In this document: in pieces, positions 6,640 to 7,153 of the stretch
Numbering within the stretch: the stretch's first letter is position 1
How the letters are laid out: each line of letters begins with the position of its first letter
DNA from: JAEUIZ01 sp046155605
GTDB taxonomy: Bacteria; Planctomycetota; Phycisphaerae; Phycisphaerales; UBA1924
Length of the DNA stretch: 7,153 nucleotides
Assembly: GCA_046155605.1 (NCBI GenBank)
Contig: JBJXFQ010000103.1
Coordinates: forward strand, 1 to 7,153
Reading direction: 5' to 3'
Position numbers and translations under genes: made by a program
Notes under the pieces: model-generated
Told to the model about the DNA's origin: nothing
Database searches by the model: none
What the model saw: the letters and a program-made list of their open reading frames with translations, nothing else

Positions 6640-7110
6640 ATGGCAACGCTGAACAACTTCGACGCCAACCAGGTTGACCCGTCTGTCGCGCTCGATCCGC
6701 TCCCCGCGGGCAAGTACCTCGCCGTCATCTCCGAGTCGGAGCTGAAGCCGACCAAGACCGGCGGCGGCAAGTACCTGCAGCTGACCTTCCAGGTCATCGA
6801 CGGCGAGTTCAAGGGCCGCCTGGTCTGGGCCCGCCTCAACCTCGAGAACAAGAGCGAGATGACGGTCAAGATCGCTCGCGGCGAGCTCTCCGCCATCTGC
6901 CGCGCCATCGGCGTAATGCAGCCCAAGGACTCGGTCGAGCTCCACAACGTCCCGCTGGAGATCAGCGTCGGGCTGAAGAAGCGCGACGACAACGGTGAGT
7001 TCACGAACGTCATCAAGGGCTACGCCAAGAAGGGCGGCGGCGGTTCGCCGGTGAGCGCCCGCGCTCCCGTCGGCGCTGGCCCCGGGAGCACGCCGCCCTG
7101 GAAACGCTAA
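6640..7110 (+). CDS. DUF669 protein, probable phage ssDNA-binding partner
   Basis: The gene encodes 156 residues. The start MATLNNFDANQVDP, followed by PLPAGKYLAVISESELKPTK and GGGKYLQLTFQVIDGEFKGR, is typical of DUF669, a small phage family encoded beside AAA_24/Sak4-like ATPases. The beta-rich central part fits an OB-like fold. The C-terminus is a Gly/Ser/Pro-rich flexible tail ending PPWKR; it recalls the tail peptide of SSB proteins but is basic rather than acidic. An AAAGGA ribosome site (6626-6631) lies 8 bases before the ATG. It follows the ATPase after 59 bases and is probably in the same transcript. Binding of single-stranded DNA is a family-level hypothesis, not shown by the sequence itself. 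Confidence 0.88.
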   Translation: MATLNNFDANQVDPSVALDPLPAGKYLAVISESELKPTKTGGGKYLQLTFQVIDGEFKGRLVWARLNLENKSEMTVKIARGELSAICRAIGVMQPKDSVELHNVPLEISVGLKKRDDNGEFTNVIKGYAKKGGGGSPVSARAPVGAGPGSTPPWKR

Positions 7111-7153
7111 CTCCATCCGGTCGCGTCCTGGAGCTCCCGTACCCGCCCAGTGT

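Overview
The window is GC-rich and gene-dense, and every gene I can support reads on the + strand. It looks like part of an integrative element or prophage. The combination of a large serine recombinase, a short ParB/KorB-like HTH protein, a divergent sigma-like protein, an AAA P-loop protein and a DUF669 protein resembles prophage-like elements I associate with Planctomycetota. That host guess rests on remembered family resemblance and gene order only. No rRNA, tRNA or CRISPR array was seen.

Layout. (1) 1-1966, integration end: a large serine recombinase missing only its first few residues, then an HTH protein overlapping it by 4 bp (ATGA). (2) 1967-2059, a short gap with no clear promoter. 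(3) 2060-4869, a tightly coupled pair: an unrecognised 260-residue protein starting Met-Gly-His, and a 676-residue QueC-like PP-loop enzyme with a 150-residue N-terminal extension, a four-cysteine zinc motif and a C-terminal domain not found in QueC. (4) 4869-5026, a non-coding interval with a 22-bp tandem palindromic repeat and a possible structured leader. (5) 5027-5593, a sigma-70-like protein. (6) 5594-5764, a gap with a strong bulged hairpin. (7) 5765-7110, an AAA_24/Sak4-like ATPase and a DUF669 protein, a typical phage recombination pair. The last 43 bases hold no visible gene.

Main point of interest: the pair at 2060-4869 sits as cargo between the integration genes and the phage recombination genes. 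Its enzyme resembles the QueC-like components of antiphage systems (QatC of Qat, Cap9 of type IV CBASS) more than queuosine-pathway QueC. It lacks the partners of those systems: there is no QatA ATPase, no QatD TatD nuclease and no CD-NTase here. A reasonable hypothesis is a compact two-gene defence system in which the enzyme attaches a 7-deazaguanine to the N-terminal glycine of its small partner. The C-terminal fusion to a domain I know from the tails of ATPase/LuxR-type regulators is unusual and worth checking.
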